In this document: one piece after another, positions 6,941 to 16,218 of the stretch
Layout: each line of letters opens with the position of its first letter
How positions within the stretch are numbered: the first letter of the stretch is position 1
Assembly (NCBI GenBank): GCA_002067405.1
Contig: MVRP01000003.1
Span: 1-64,000, forward strand
Direction: 5' to 3'
From: Syntrophorhabdaceae bacterium PtaU1.Bin034
GTDB lineage: Bacteria; Desulfobacterota_G; Syntrophorhabdia; Syntrophorhabdales; WCHB1-27
DNA: 64,000 bases
Notes under the pieces: model-generated
The model's input: the letters and a program-made list of their open reading frames with translations, nothing else
What the model was told of the DNA's origin: nothing
Database searches by the model: none
Position numbers and translations under genes: made by a program

Positions 6941-9900
6941 TGAACATCCCCCACGTCCCCTTATGGGTCAAAAGCTGCCATTCTTTTTTGGAGGGAGCGA
7001 GCAGCCCCGAGGAACTTGTGGAAGAGGCCAAGAAACTTGGCCTTCCGAGCCTTGCCCTCACGGATCGGGACGGCTTCTACGGCGTGGTGCGGGCCCACGT
7101 GAAGGCGAAAGAGGTGGGGCTTCACCTCATCATCGGCGCCCAGGTGACCGTGGGGGAAACGGACGACACGGGTCGAGTAAGACTTGTCGGGCCTGTAACG
7201 CCGTCACCCTCCACGATCATACTGCTCGCCATGAACCGCGCCGGGTATGTCAACCTCTGCCGCCTCCTCACCAAAGGCCGCCTGCGTTCCCCGAAAGGGG
7301 AAAGTTTTGTAAGTTGGCAGGAGGTGTGCGACCATGGTGAGGGGCTTATCGCCCTGTGGGGCGGCGAAGGGAGCCTGATAGCGAGGGATGCGGACCCTGC
7401 CCCTGTGGCGAAACTGTTGAAGGACTCCTTTGGGGATCGCCTCTACGCCCTGATCGACCGCCATTACAGGGCCGAGGAACGGGAAGAGGAGGCACGCACG
7501 GTCCTGCGAGCCCGCCGTTACGGTATGCCCCTGGTGGCCGCGCCCGAGGTCCTTTACCATACAAAAGCGAGGCGTCCCCTCCAGGACGTGCTTACCTGCA
7601 TCCGTCACGGGCTGACCCTGCCCACGGCCGGCCGCCGGATCAAGGCCAACGAGGAATACGGCCTGCTTCCGCCCCCGGCCTTCCGAACCCTCTATAAAGG
7701 GATGGCCGACGCAGTGGCACGTACCGAAGAGATCAAAGAGCGCTGCACCTTCTCCCTGGAGGAGATCCGCTACCGTTACCCTTCTTCGAGACTTCCCCAG
7801 GGATACACCTCTTCCCAATGGCTGCGGCGGCTCACCTTCGAGGGGGCAGAGGAGCGCTACCGCGGCCGCGTCCCTGACGATGTGGCGCAACAACTGGACC
7901 GGGAGCTTTCCCTGATCGACGAGCTGGACTACTGCGGCTATTTCCTCACCATGTGGGAGATCGTCCGCTTCTGCAAGGAAAAGGGCATCCTCTGCCAGGG
8001 AAGGGGCTCCGCCGCCAACTCAGCCGTCTGCTACTGCCTGGGGATCACGGCCGTCGACCCGGTGAGGATGGACCTCCTCTTCGAACGCTTTATTTCCCGG
8101 GAGCGGGCGGAGCCGCCCGATATTGACCTCGATATCATGCACGAGCGGCGCGAGGAGGTGATCCAGCACGTGTATGAGAAATACGGGCGCAGCCACGCCG
8201 CCATGGTAGCCAACGTGATCCGCTACCGGCCGAAGATGGCGGTGCGGGACGTAGGGAAGGCCCTGGGCCTTCCCGAGACCTCGTTAGATCGCCTGGCAAA
8301 GCTGATACCTTACTACGGCGATATCACGCCCGACCATTTGCGCGTGGCCGGCTTGGACCCCGAGGCGCGGGACCATCGCCTTCTTCTGGCCCTGGCCAAC
8401 GAGATACAGGACTTCCCCCGCCACCTCTCCATCCACCCCGGCGGCTTCCTTTTGGGCCATGAGCCGGTGCACAACCTGGTGCCCATCGAGAACGCCACCA
8501 TGGAGGGGCGCACCGTCATTCAATGGGACAAGGAGGATATCGAGGACCTGGGCCTCTTCAAGGTCGATCTCCTAGGGCTCGGGGCGCTTACGCAGCTGGA
8601 CCTCTGTTTCAAGCTGATCGAGAAGCACCGGGGAACGTCCCTTTCCATGGCGACCATTCCCCCGGAAGACAGGCTCACCTACGAGATGATCTCCAAGGGC
8701 GATACCGTGGGGGTATTCCAAATCGAGAGCCGGGCCCAGATGTCCATGCTGCCCCGGTTGAAGCCCCGCCGGTTCTACGATCTCGTCATCGAGATCAGCA
8801 TCGTCCGCCCCGGTCCCATCACGGGCGGCATGGTCCATCCCTTTCTGCGGCGCCGGAAGGGGCAAGAGCCCGTGGACTATCCCCATGAATCCCTCATGCC
8901 GGTATTGAAGAAGACCCTTGGCGTGCCCCTCTTCCAAGAACAGGTGATGAAGCTTGCGATGGTGGCAGCGGACTACACGCCCGGCGAGGCGGACCAGCTT
9001 CGCAGGGACATGGCTGCCTGGCGCAAGAAAGGACGAATCGAGCAGCACCGGGAGCGCCTGGTCCAGCGTATGAAGGCAAAGGGGATCGCAGAGGAGTTTG
9101 CCGAGAGGGTGTTCCAGCAGATCCAGGGATTCGGCGAGTACGGCTTTCCCGAATCCCACGCGGCCAGCTTCGCTCTCATCAGCTATGCCTCGGCGTGGCT
9201 CAAGTGCCATTACCCGGCCGAGTTCACTTGTTCGCTCCTGAACGCCCAGCCCATGGGTTTTTACTCCCCGGCAACCATCATCGAGGATGCCAAGCGTCAT
9301 GGCGTCGAGGTACGGCCGGCCTCCGTCATGGAGAGTGAGTGGGACTGCACGCTGGAGGCGCGGGACAGCCGGGACGACTTCGCCGTGCGGGTGGGCTTGA
9401 GCTATGTCAAGGGCGTGGGCCATGCGGATTTCGACAGGATCGAGGCTGCCCGGAAAGAGAGTTTGTTCTCGTCGGTGGAAGACCTGGCGGACCGGACAGG
9501 ACTGGACCAGGGGGTGCTCTCCGCGCTCGCCGAGGCAGGGGCCATGGAGGCCCTTACGCCGCCGCGGCGGACGGCCCTCTGGCAGGCCCTCGGGACAGCG
9601 CGGGCAAGGCCCGGCCCCCTGAGAATGAGCGAGAAGAGGGAGTCACCGGTGGGTTTTCAGGAGCTGAGCGCATTTCAGGCGATCCAGTGGGACTACCGGA
9701 CCCAGGGCCACAGCGCCCGGTCCCATCCCCTTGCGACGGTTCGTAAAGAGCTGCGTTCCCTAAGGCTCCCGACGGCAAAAGAGATAGCTTCCGGACGGGA
9801 CGGCCAGCAGGTGCGCTATGCTGGCCTAGTGATCTGCCGCCAGCGGCCGGGGACCGCGAAGGACGTGACTTTTCTTACCATGGAGGATGAGACGGGGTTC

Positions 9901-10086
9901 GTCAACATCGTGATATGGCAGCACGTCTATGCAAGATACACGGTGCTGGTGAGGACCGTGTCCTTCCTGGGCATTACCGGCACGTTGCAGGTGGAGGATG
10001 GGGTGGTCCACCTGGTCGCCCGTGCCTTGTGGAGGCCAAGAGTTAACGTGCACAATGCCCATGGCCCGAGCCGGGACTTTCATTGA
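6940..10086 (+). CDS. dnaE2: Error-prone DNA polymerase DnaE2
   Basis: 1048 residues from GTG 6940, which overlaps the imuB stop (TAGTG) and follows AAGGTGGAG. An ATG at 6913 would add nine basic residues inside imuB and is less likely. Domains in order: PHP (about 5-200; altered metal motifs such as KSCHSFLEG and LTDRDGFYG), polymerase III palm with catalytic Asp triad in [13 protein letters not shown], fingers ([18 protein letters not shown]), helix-hairpin-helix region and C-terminal OB fold ([20 protein letters not shown]). DnaE2 performs translesion synthesis with ImuA/ImuB after DNA damage. The gene is intact and is the last of the LexA-controlled operon. Confidence 0.95.
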   Translation: MNIPHVPLWVKSCHSFLEGASSPEELVEEAKKLGLPSLALTDRDGFYGVVRAHVKAKEVGLHLIIGAQVTVGETDDTGRVRLVGPVTPSPSTIILLAMNRAGYVNLCRLLTKGRLRSPKGESFVSWQEVCDHGEGLIALWGGEGSLIARDADPAPVAKLLKDSFGDRLYALIDRHYRAEEREEEARTVLRARRYGMPLVAAPEVLYHTKARRPLQDVLTCIRHGLTLPTAGRRIKANEEYGLLPPPAFRTLYKGMADAVARTEEIKERCTFSLEEIRYRYPSSRLPQGYTSSQWLRRLTFEGAEERYRGRVPDDVAQQLDRELSLIDELDYCGYFLTMWEIVRFCKEKGILCQGRGSAANSAVCYCLGITAVDPVRMDLLFERFISRERAEPPDIDLDIMHERREEVIQHVYEKYGRSHAAMVANVIRYRPKMAVRDVGKALGLPETSLDRLAKLIPYYGDITPDHLRVAGLDPEARDHRLLLALANEIQDFPRHLSIHPGGFLLGHEPVHNLVPIENATMEGRTVIQWDKEDIEDLGLFKVDLLGLGALTQLDLCFKLIEKHRGTSLSMATIPPEDRLTYEMISKGDTVGVFQIESRAQMSMLPRLKPRRFYDLVIEISIVRPGPITGGMVHPFLRRRKGQEPVDYPHESLMPVLKKTLGVPLFQEQVMKLAMVAADYTPGEADQLRRDMAAWRKKGRIEQHRERLVQRMKAKGIAEEFAERVFQQIQGFGEYGFPESHAASFALISYASAWLKCHYPAEFTCSLLNAQPMGFYSPATIIEDAKRHGVEVRPASVMESEWDCTLEARDSRDDFAVRVGLSYVKGVGHADFDRIEAARKESLFSSVEDLADRTGLDQGVLSALAEAGAMEALTPPRRTALWQALGTARARPGPLRMSEKRESPVGFQELSAFQAIQWDYRTQGHSARSHPLATVRKELRSLRLPTAKEIASGRDGQQVRYAGLVICRQRPGTAKDVTFLTMEDETGFVNIVIWQHVYARYTVLVRTVSFLGITGTLQVEDGVVHLVARALWRPRVNVHNAHGPSRDFH

Positions 10087-10193
10087 GGGAACCCGCAGCT
10101 AAGAGCGCAGCGCAGAAAGAGACTTGTAGCAAACGGTTCTCTGCCCCTATCTCAGCTTTTCGGTAATGAAATCAAATCGGTGTCATGGTACAT

Positions 10194-10816
10194 TCAACAC
10201 CCTGTCTTGGGGTTATTCCCGCCTGCGAGGCGGGCGACGAGGAACAGCAACAGGAGGCTGAGGATAGCGCACGCAGCGACCACAGGTATCGTCTTCAGGG
10301 AAAGAGGGGCCACGTCGTAGAGGGCAATAAGGCCGAAGGCGACGAAGGTTATGGCGGCGAACCATTTGATCGCCCGCTCGGGGATATTCTTCCCCATGAC
10401 GATGCCGACGATAATCCCACCGCGTCGGCTACCAGCATGCCCGAGGTCGTGCCAAGCCATATTTGTACGATCTGACTGTAGCGCGAGGCAAGGGCCACGG
10501 TTGCCAGTTGGGTTTTGTCTCCCATCTCCGCGAACAAAAAGGCCACGGCAACCGTCCAGAAGGGACTGGAGTTGAAACGCCTGTCCTCGCCGCTCAGTGT
10601 GTCGCCACGGATTGTCCAGAGACCGAAGATGATGAAGGAGACCGCTGCGGCAGTCTGGATATATTCCATGGGGAACAGGGCGGTCAGGTAATTGCCGGCA
10701 AGCACTGCGAGGAGATGGTTCACAAGGGTTGCAACGAACACACCCCACATCACCGTCTGCCATCGATAGCGAGCGGCGAAGGCCATGGACGTGAAGGCTC
10801 CGCCTCCGAGCAGCGT
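10194..10816 (-). pseudogene. UPF0016/GDT1-type cation transporter, 5'-truncated and frameshifted
   Basis: The readable part starts near TLLGGGAFTSM and continues FAARYRWQTVMWGVFVATLV, then FLFAEMGDKTQLATVALA, the second copy of the family's E-x-G-D-K-T signature. UPF0016 proteins export Mn or Ca ions and normally carry this motif in both halves. The first transmembrane helix with the first motif is absent here. A one-base shift near 10415-10420 moves the C-terminal helices (IIVGIVMGKNIPERAIKWFA, TIPVVAACAILSLLLL) to another frame ending at 10194. It directly follows the methyltransferase gene, suggesting a deletion that removed the 5' end. Confidence 0.7.
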
Positions 10817-10849
10817 TCAGTTCCTGACTGCGGTGTGGATTAAGCGCTG

Positions 10850-11470
10850 TCATGCCTTCGTTCCGTAGCAGGCCTGCATCAGGCCCATGGTTGATTTGAC
10901 TCGTATCTCCGAGAATCCCGCGGATCGAAGCATGGATGCCATCTGACTATCGGAATAGGTCCTCAGCGAGTAAAGCCAGCCGAAGGTGATCTTACCGAGA
11001 AGGCCGTTGCCCATCGTCACCATGGAGAACCTTCCTCCCGGCTTCAACACCCTGAACACCTCCGAGAGCATTGCCCCGGGGTTCTCAACAAAGAAGAACA
11101 TGTTGGCGCTCGCGCACGCGGTAAAACTGCCGGACTCCCACGGGAGTCGCTCCGCGTTGCCCTGGAGTATCTCCAGCCTGCCCTCCTCCACCGCGCGCCG
11201 GTTGTTCTCCATGGCAACCTCGACCATCTCTCTGCTGTGATCGATAGCTGCGCCTCTCTTTGCCTTTGCCATGGCCATAGTCAAAAGCGCTCCTCCTCCA
11301 CAGCCGATCTCGCAATAGATGTCGTTGTCGTTCAGACGAAGGGCCTCCATGATGAGCCTGAAAGAACGTTGATGCGCCCTGGGGTTGCGGTAGCTCTTTC
11401 GTGCCCATCTTCCCTCGGGCTTACGTGCCGTTCTGTCTATAAAAGCCCTCAATAATCCTGAATCGGTCAT
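10850..11470 (-). CDS. Class I SAM-dependent methyltransferase
   Basis: 206 residues from ATG 11470, which has AGGAGG 8 bases upstream; the longer frame to 11545 has no such site. The Rossmann SAM-binding signature is clear (IYCEIGCGGGALLTMAMA), followed by AAIDHSREMVEVA, the ILQGNAERLPW motif II region and FRVLKPGGRFSMVT. The substrate is unknown. It lies 74 bases downstream of the TonB-dependent receptor on the same strand, which suggests co-transcription and a role connected with the receptor's ligand, for example modifying a metallophore or tetrapyrrole. That link is inference. Confidence 0.8.
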   Translation of the reverse strand: MTDSGLLRAFIDRTARKPEGRWARKSYRNPRAHQRSFRLIMEALRLNDNDIYCEIGCGGGALLTMAMAKAKRGAAIDHSREMVEVAMENNRRAVEEGRLEILQGNAERLPWESGSFTACASANMFFFVENPGAMLSEVFRVLKPGGRFSMVTMGNGLLGKITFGWLYSLRTYSDSQMASMLRSAGFSEIRVKSTMGLMQACYGTKA

Positions 11471-11544
11471 TCCGGCATCCTCCTGACAATCTTTTTCCGA
11501 GCCCGCAGCAGAACATGTCCGGGGTCGGCAGATCGGGCATAACA

Positions 11545-13740
11545 TTAAAATTTGTAAGAGATCCCGGCTTCCATATAGAGCCCGTTCTTCAGGTAATAGC
11601 TGTTGTCCGGCGTACCGTCGGCATTTCGGCCGGAGGAGGTATTGTAGACATAGTAGTACTCCTTGTCGAAAAGATTGGCGGCGGACAGGTAGGCCTTCCA
11701 GTTCCTCTTCTCATACGATATCTTTGCATCCACCAGATATTCCGTTTCGTTCTTATAGCGGTTCCATCCGTCGATGTAGCTGTCTGCTGCGCCCGATAGC
11801 CCAAAGTTCAATTGCAGGCCCGCTATGGGGGGGTAAAAGGTAAGCCCCAGGCGATACTTGTGTTTCGGCACGTTCGCCACGTATTTCCCGGTAATATCCA
11901 TATTCCTGGCCACATCGGCCGTAGGAGTCGCTCCATACTCATATATCCGCAGAACGCCGTTATCCCACGTTGCGTCGGTAAGAGAATAGTTGAAATCGTA
12001 ACCCAGCCAATTCAGGGGTCTCCCTTGCGCTTCGAACTCAAGGCCTTTGTTGGTGCTGTCTCCGACATTCTTCCAGCCCACAGATGTCCCCGTATCATCG
12101 TAGAAAGTGAGGAACCTGTCCTTGACCTTCATATAGAAGAGACTGATGCTGTAAGTGAACCATTCCTTGAAATTATGCTTGAATCCTATCTCATAGGATG
12201 TTGTTTCCTCAGGCCTTAGATCCTCGGGCCTGTTTTCTACCGCGTCTTTGGTCATTGCGGTATAGTAATAACCGGCCGTGGGGTAAAAGTAGCTCCTGCT
12301 CACGCTGAAATACAGGTTCCCGGTGGGCACGGGTCTGTACCACGGGGCAATATTCCACGCCAGCTTCCCGAAATCGGCCTTAACGCTTCTCGGTTCCTCG
12401 TTGGATACCTCGTACTCGGGCATCTCGTAGCGCAGGCCGGAATCGATGCCGAATTTCTTGTAATTGAACTTGTTGTTCAGGAACAGGGCGTGGTAGTTCT
12501 CTGTGAAATCTATGGTCGCGATCGCTTCTTTCTCACGGGCGGCGGCGCTTGGGTCAAAGGGATAAACGGTATCCTGGTCCCCTCCCCGGTAGGAGTACTC
12601 GTACCCGGCCTCGATAGTGTCTTTTATGCCCTTTCCCCAACCGAAGCTCCTCCCGCCGACCAGCTTCGCCTCGTAGATATTCTGTGTCCTTTGCCTGTCG
12701 TAATGGGACTTTTTCAATGTCGGGCTGTTGTCGTAGGTACGCAACTCGTAGCGTTCATCGTAGTCGGTAATGTTGAAAAAGATCCCCCCACGGTAAGGGG
12801 CGGCGTCATAATTCAAGGAGACCGTGCCCCCGAGAACCTCATTTTTAACGGTACTCTGTTTTTGCATGTACGCGGTTGGGCCTTGCGAGGAAGGCACCTC
12901 GGAATCTCTCCCGTATCCGGCGTCGATCTGCCATTGTTTCAGGCCTAACGCATACGCCCTCGATTCCTTGTTGTACTGCACGTCGACGCCGAGTTTGAGC
13001 GCCTTATTTATTTCATAGTCAAAGCTGGAAAGCACCGAGTGGTAGACAGGGTTCGTGTTGCGGTACCCGTCGGATTCCTTGTAGGTCTGGTTTATATAAT
13101 AATTGGCCTTTCCCTTCTTCCCCGTAAGCGAAAACGACTCGGTATGGGTATTCCAACTGCCATAGGAATAACCAAGCTTCGGGCTGAAGGCCTTGTCAGC
13201 TTCATACCCTCTTTTCGTGATGATATTGATGACTCCACGGGAGGAGTCCCTTCCCGAGATATATGCGCCGGGGGTACGGATGACCTCGATCCTGTCGATG
13301 GATTCGATGGGTATGCTCCCGATTATATTCGACCCGTATATGCCCAGGTTGACCTCGCGGCCGTTGAGCAGGATATGCGGACCGGGGGCGTCAGCGCTTC
13401 TGGTCCCCCGGAAATCGTAGTAAAAGGAGTCACTAAGGCTTTGATCAGTGATTCCCGGTAAATCGCCTATGAGATCGGAGGTGGAACGATATCCCCCCTT
13501 GTCGATGTCTTCGGAGGTGAGAATCGTGACGCCCGCAGGAACATCAAGGGATATGACCTCCTCCTTGGTTGCGGTGACCACGATCTGATCCAGGCTGAAA
13601 TCCTTCATTTTTGCTTTCCGAGCTTCGGCCTGTTGCGCACCGGCCGTCTGCCCGAACAATTCAGAGCCGGAAAGAAACATAAAGACAATGACTGCGGCAC
13701 ACCAGAGGAATGCCTTCCTGCAACCGGATATGTTTTTCAT
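11545..13740 (-). CDS. TonB-dependent outer-membrane receptor
   Basis: 731 residues. Signal peptide at about 1-31 (FLWCAAVIVFMFLSG). A TonB-box-like stretch (LDQIVVTATKEE, near 50) is followed by the plug domain (about 60-170: VPAGVTILTSEDI, DRIEVIRTPGA, GVINIITKRG) and a 22-strand-type barrel ending in Phe (EAGISYKF), as needed for BAM insertion. The ligand is not evident. Neighbours (CobN-like remnant, ExbB, DUF2149, DUF2162, DUF4198) suggest a metal or corrinoid-type substrate. AGGAGG precedes the ATG, and a copy of the repeated GGACAACCGGAGGC element lies 21-46 bases upstream of it. Confidence 0.92.
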   Translation of the reverse strand: MKNISGCRKAFLWCAAVIVFMFLSGSELFGQTAGAQQAEARKAKMKDFSLDQIVVTATKEEVISLDVPAGVTILTSEDIDKGGYRSTSDLIGDLPGITDQSLSDSFYYDFRGTRSADAPGPHILLNGREVNLGIYGSNIIGSIPIESIDRIEVIRTPGAYISGRDSSRGVINIITKRGYEADKAFSPKLGYSYGSWNTHTESFSLTGKKGKANYYINQTYKESDGYRNTNPVYHSVLSSFDYEINKALKLGVDVQYNKESRAYALGLKQWQIDAGYGRDSEVPSSQGPTAYMQKQSTVKNEVLGGTVSLNYDAAPYRGGIFFNITDYDERYELRTYDNSPTLKKSHYDRQRTQNIYEAKLVGGRSFGWGKGIKDTIEAGYEYSYRGGDQDTVYPFDPSAAAREKEAIATIDFTENYHALFLNNKFNYKKFGIDSGLRYEMPEYEVSNEEPRSVKADFGKLAWNIAPWYRPVPTGNLYFSVSRSYFYPTAGYYYTAMTKDAVENRPEDLRPEETTSYEIGFKHNFKEWFTYSISLFYMKVKDRFLTFYDDTGTSVGWKNVGDSTNKGLEFEAQGRPLNWLGYDFNYSLTDATWDNGVLRIYEYGATPTADVARNMDITGKYVANVPKHKYRLGLTFYPPIAGLQLNFGLSGAADSYIDGWNRYKNETEYLVDAKISYEKRNWKAYLSAANLFDKEYYYVYNTSSGRNADGTPDNSYYLKNGLYMEAGISYKF

Positions 13741-13760
13741 TACAGCCTCCTGTGATTCGA

Positions 13761-13786
13761 GCCTCCGGTTGTCCAGTCGGCTTTTT
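13761..13786 (-). repeat. Repeated metal-gene element, copy 1 (half-length)
   Basis: Read on the minus strand it contains GACTGGACAACCGGAGGC, preceded by AAAAAGCC, immediately ahead of the receptor's ribosome-binding site. It shares 17 of 18 core bases with copies 3 and 4. The leader upstream also holds hairpins (GGGCTGC/GCAGCCC around 13795-13840). Possible cis-regulatory RNA or repeat remnant. Confidence 0.6.
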
Positions 13787-13863
13787 CGTTACGTGGGCTG
13801 CGGCAAGAACCGAGGTTCGAGAGACCAGTCTTCGCAGCCCTCGTAAAGCGTTCTTCGGTAACA

Positions 13864-14443
13864 TTACCTCCCTTCATGGTTGGTTATCGGGCTTCCGACG
13901 GCTTTGACGCCGCTGTCGAGGAAGCCGCGGCCGTTACCCGTGCCTGCCTCCGACAACACGCCCCCGATGTGGATGAACAGCCATTTCTAGGATTCCGCTT
14001 CTCCTTCCACGATCCGACCCAGACGGCCCTTCAGGTCTCAAATGGTGGACTCATTCCCGTTGGCCTCCAATAACCGAATCTCTTTGCTTAGTAGAATCAA
14101 GAAACCTCCTCGGTCCCGCGTGACACGACCATGTCCTCTCTTCCGCCTATCGGCTTCTCCTTAGCCCTGTGAGCATCGGGGCGACGCGGATGACAAACCC
14201 ATAAAGAAGACAGGTACGGGATGGAACTTGTTGAAGAGCCTGGCCGTAGGTGTCCTCGTCTCATACATTTGCATAGGCGGGACACTCGCTCCTGACGGCC
14301 TTGATGGCCCCGATGATTGTCCTCGCGGCCACATGGGTATCTCCTGCGAGGAAGCTTATCCGGAATGTATCCGCCCTCACCGTCCCGGCAGCAACCAGGA
14401 AGACCATGAGAAACATTAACGAAAGCGGCCTATTCAGGCACAT
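13864..14443 (-). pseudogene. Decayed secreted CobN-like gene remnant
   Basis: From ATG 14443 a signal peptide (LSLMFLMVFLVAAGTVRA) leads into DTFRISFLAGDTHVAARTII, which resembles the start of secreted CobN-like chelatase proteins. The frame stops after 60 codons. Protein-like sequence with interspersed stops continues to about 13864 (KEIRLLEANGNEST, GRLGRIVEGEAES, LFIHIGGVLSEAGTGNGRG). The bulk of a CobN-size gene (over 1000 codons) is missing, so a large internal deletion is implied. In other anaerobes a cobN-like gene sits next to DUF2149-ExbB-DUF2162, which supports the call. The family assignment is tentative. Confidence 0.4.
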
Positions 14444-14768
14444 AGATCATCCTCCCGTCTTTGAGCTGATAGGCTGTCCCGAGGCGCCTGCCCTCGCCGC
14501 TCAGATGGTTGTCGGTGACCTTGCGGGCCTTGATCTCCCTGCCTTTCTTGGTGATGATCTCGACCCGGCCGTCGGTTGTCTTCTTGGTGATGGTCATCTC
14601 CGATTTCGGGTCCATGAGGTCGAGCATGTTGTAAGCCATGAAGAGGGCGACCATCATGCTCACGATAAAGACGACGCTCGCGTCGAAGAGGTTCGCCACC
14701 CCGGCGATAGGGTCTTCGAGGGGCTCGTCGTATTTCTCGAACCGCCTGTGACGCCTAAGAAAGCTCAT
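14430..14768 (-). CDS. DUF2149 membrane protein (ExbD-like partner)
   Basis: 112 residues from ATG 14768, which overlaps the ExbB-like gene by 14 bases; an in-frame start 24 bases further upstream is less likely. One transmembrane helix (about 25-45: LFDASVVFIVSMMVALFMAY) follows a short basic cytoplasmic tail, then a periplasmic domain of about 65 residues ending DGRMIYVPE. This single-helix plus periplasmic-domain plan is that of ExbD/TolR, and DUF2149 genes normally accompany ExbB-type proteins, so it probably forms the proton-driven motor for the neighbouring TonB-type or CobN-type transport system. Confidence 0.8.
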   Translation of the reverse strand: MSFLRRHRRFEKYDEPLEDPIAGVANLFDASVVFIVSMMVALFMAYNMLDLMDPKSEMTITKKTTDGRVEIITKKGREIKARKVTDNHLSGEGRRLGTAYQLKDGRMIYVPE

Positions 14769-15354
14769 GATCCACCTCCTCCTCGTCCACAACCGTGAGG
14801 TGCCGCCCCTCCCGGCTCCTCAGCATAAGCTCCGTGGCGTACTCCATCTCGCGCATGTCCGCGCGGACCCACTTTTCCTTCACGAGGGACATGAGGTATG
14901 CGGCAACGCTGCATGCCAGGCCGACAACCACGGTGGTAAAGGCGGTTACCATGCTGCCCGCCATTTTCGGCAGGTTCCCCTGGGCGAGGGACGAAAGGGA
15001 TATGCCCATGGGGATCAGGGTGCCCATAAGTCCGAGGGCAGGTCCCACCCGTATGGCGAAGCGGATCATGTCGAGGGATTTGACGAGCCGGAGCTCGTTC
15101 GTCTGCAGGAGCCGTTCGAGTGCGATATCCTGGTTGGCCTTCTCCCGTGGGGCGCCCATTTCCTTTTCCAGGGCCCTCCTGTACCGGCTTTGCGCGACAT
15201 ATCTGCCCTGCCTCCTGTCAACCCACTCCCGGATGAACATCCCCGAGTAGACGACGATCCAGAGCGTCAGGAGCACCAGCCCCGCAACAACAGGGAAGAG
15301 CATCACCGAAGAGATTATGTAAAGAAAACTTTCAAGCCCTGCAAGGATTTTCAC
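14755..15354 (-). CDS. MotA/TolQ/ExbB proton-channel family protein
   Basis: 199 residues with three membrane helices: about 12-36 (LFPVVAGLVLLTLWIVVYSG) and a helical pair at about 105-165. The conserved block GPALGLMGTLIPMGISLSSL and MVTAFTTVVVGLACSVAAYL identify the MotA/TolQ/ExbB family, which uses proton motive force to drive an outer-membrane or envelope transporter. It lies between the DUF2162 and DUF2149 genes with short spacing or overlap, forming a three-gene energising module distinct from the tonB-exbD-exbB set at 20.8-22.5 kb. Confidence 0.88.
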   Translation of the reverse strand: MKILAGLESFLYIISSVMLFPVVAGLVLLTLWIVVYSGMFIREWVDRRQGRYVAQSRYRRALEKEMGAPREKANQDIALERLLQTNELRLVKSLDMIRFAIRVGPALGLMGTLIPMGISLSSLAQGNLPKMAGSMVTAFTTVVVGLACSVAAYLMSLVKEKWVRADMREMEYATELMLRSREGRHLTVVDEEEVDHELS

Positions 15355-15366
15355 TGCTCCATCTCC

Positions 15367-16087
15367 TTATCGTTGTTTTCCGGTACAATAGCCGATCAGC
15401 ACCATTACCGACAGGATGCCGAGGGCCCCGAGCGTATTCTGTATATCGACAGTCTGGTGTTCTATGAGAAAAGAGGCATACATACCTTTCGCCTCCTCGA
15501 TCTTTGCGGGGATCGCCAACGACAGGGCGAAGTAAAGGCCTATCACCATCATGGCGAGCCCCAGGGGTGCAACGGGCACCTCGCCTTCCCGCCTCCCCAG
15601 AAGAAAGAGGACTGCGAGCGACGCGAGAACGAACGCCCCACCCAGGCAAAGCCCCACCGCCAGCGGCGGCAGGCGGAGCGCGGCACCCACCGCGCATACG
15701 GAGAAGGCTACTGCGGCCAGGCAGACAGGGCAGGGCAGGATGAGGGGGGGGAGTGGGCACGGGCAACAGGCCGCCGCTGCCACCCTGGCCCACCTCCTTC
15801 AGGACGCGCTTTTTCCTGCCCACAACGAGCCAGAGGCCCCACAGGATCATCCCGGCAGCTATCGCGATATGCAGATAGGGGCCCTGTTGCAGCAGCAGTT
15901 CGAGTACCTTTGTTAGTTTTCCGGAAAGAAGGGCGGCCAGCGCGAAAAGCCCCAGGTATCCGGCAAGGAGCGTCACTATCCATCGCGTGCGGGGCCTTCC
16001 GATAGAGAAGCCGATGGCGAGCTTGACGGCAAAGGCCGCCAGAACGACGCCCATGCCACCCATCCACATGATACTGTTCACGTTCAT
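15367..16087 (-). pseudogene. DUF2162 predicted membrane transporter, frameshifted
   Basis: From ATG 16087 the first half encodes membrane helices (MGVVLAAFAVKLAIGFSIG, WIVTLLAGYLGLFALAALL, HIAIAAGMILWGLWLVVG). After about 15790 the expected continuation lies in a different frame: PCPVCLAAVAFSVCAVGAAL with Cys-rich lead-in, then GLAMMVIGLYFALSLAIPA and GALGILSVMVLIGYCTG, ending at 15367. A run of eight G on the plus strand (15744-15751) sits in this zone and is a likely slip point. DUF2162 proteins are predicted small-molecule or metal transporters found beside ExbB-like and CobN-like genes. It could be intact if the run length is miscalled. Confidence 0.7.
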
Positions 16088-16141
16088 CTGTTCATCTTTC
16101 GGACTGCAAACCCAGTGTCGAATTGCAGAGGATTGTCGCTT

Positions 16142-16194
16142 TGAAGCTTGACCGACTCCTCACGAGAGCGTCTCCGGTTGTCCGGTCGACTTTC
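16142..16194 (-). repeat. Repeated metal-gene element, copy 2 (short hairpin form)
   Basis: The minus strand reads GACCGGACAACCGGAGAC (16170-16187) inside an imperfect stem: 16182-16194 pairs with 16142-16154, with G-U pairs. It sits between the DUF4198 gene and the DUF2162-ExbB-DUF2149 module, 55 bases ahead of that module's first ATG. Confidence 0.55.
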
Positions 16195-16218
16195 TCAAGT
16201 TTGTAGCAACCGCTTTTG

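Noticed and set aside
14767..16005. Long plus-strand frame opposite the ExbB/DUF2162 genes
   Set aside because: His/Arg/Gln-rich shadow of high-GC minus-strand genes; no start signal and no protein-like pattern.
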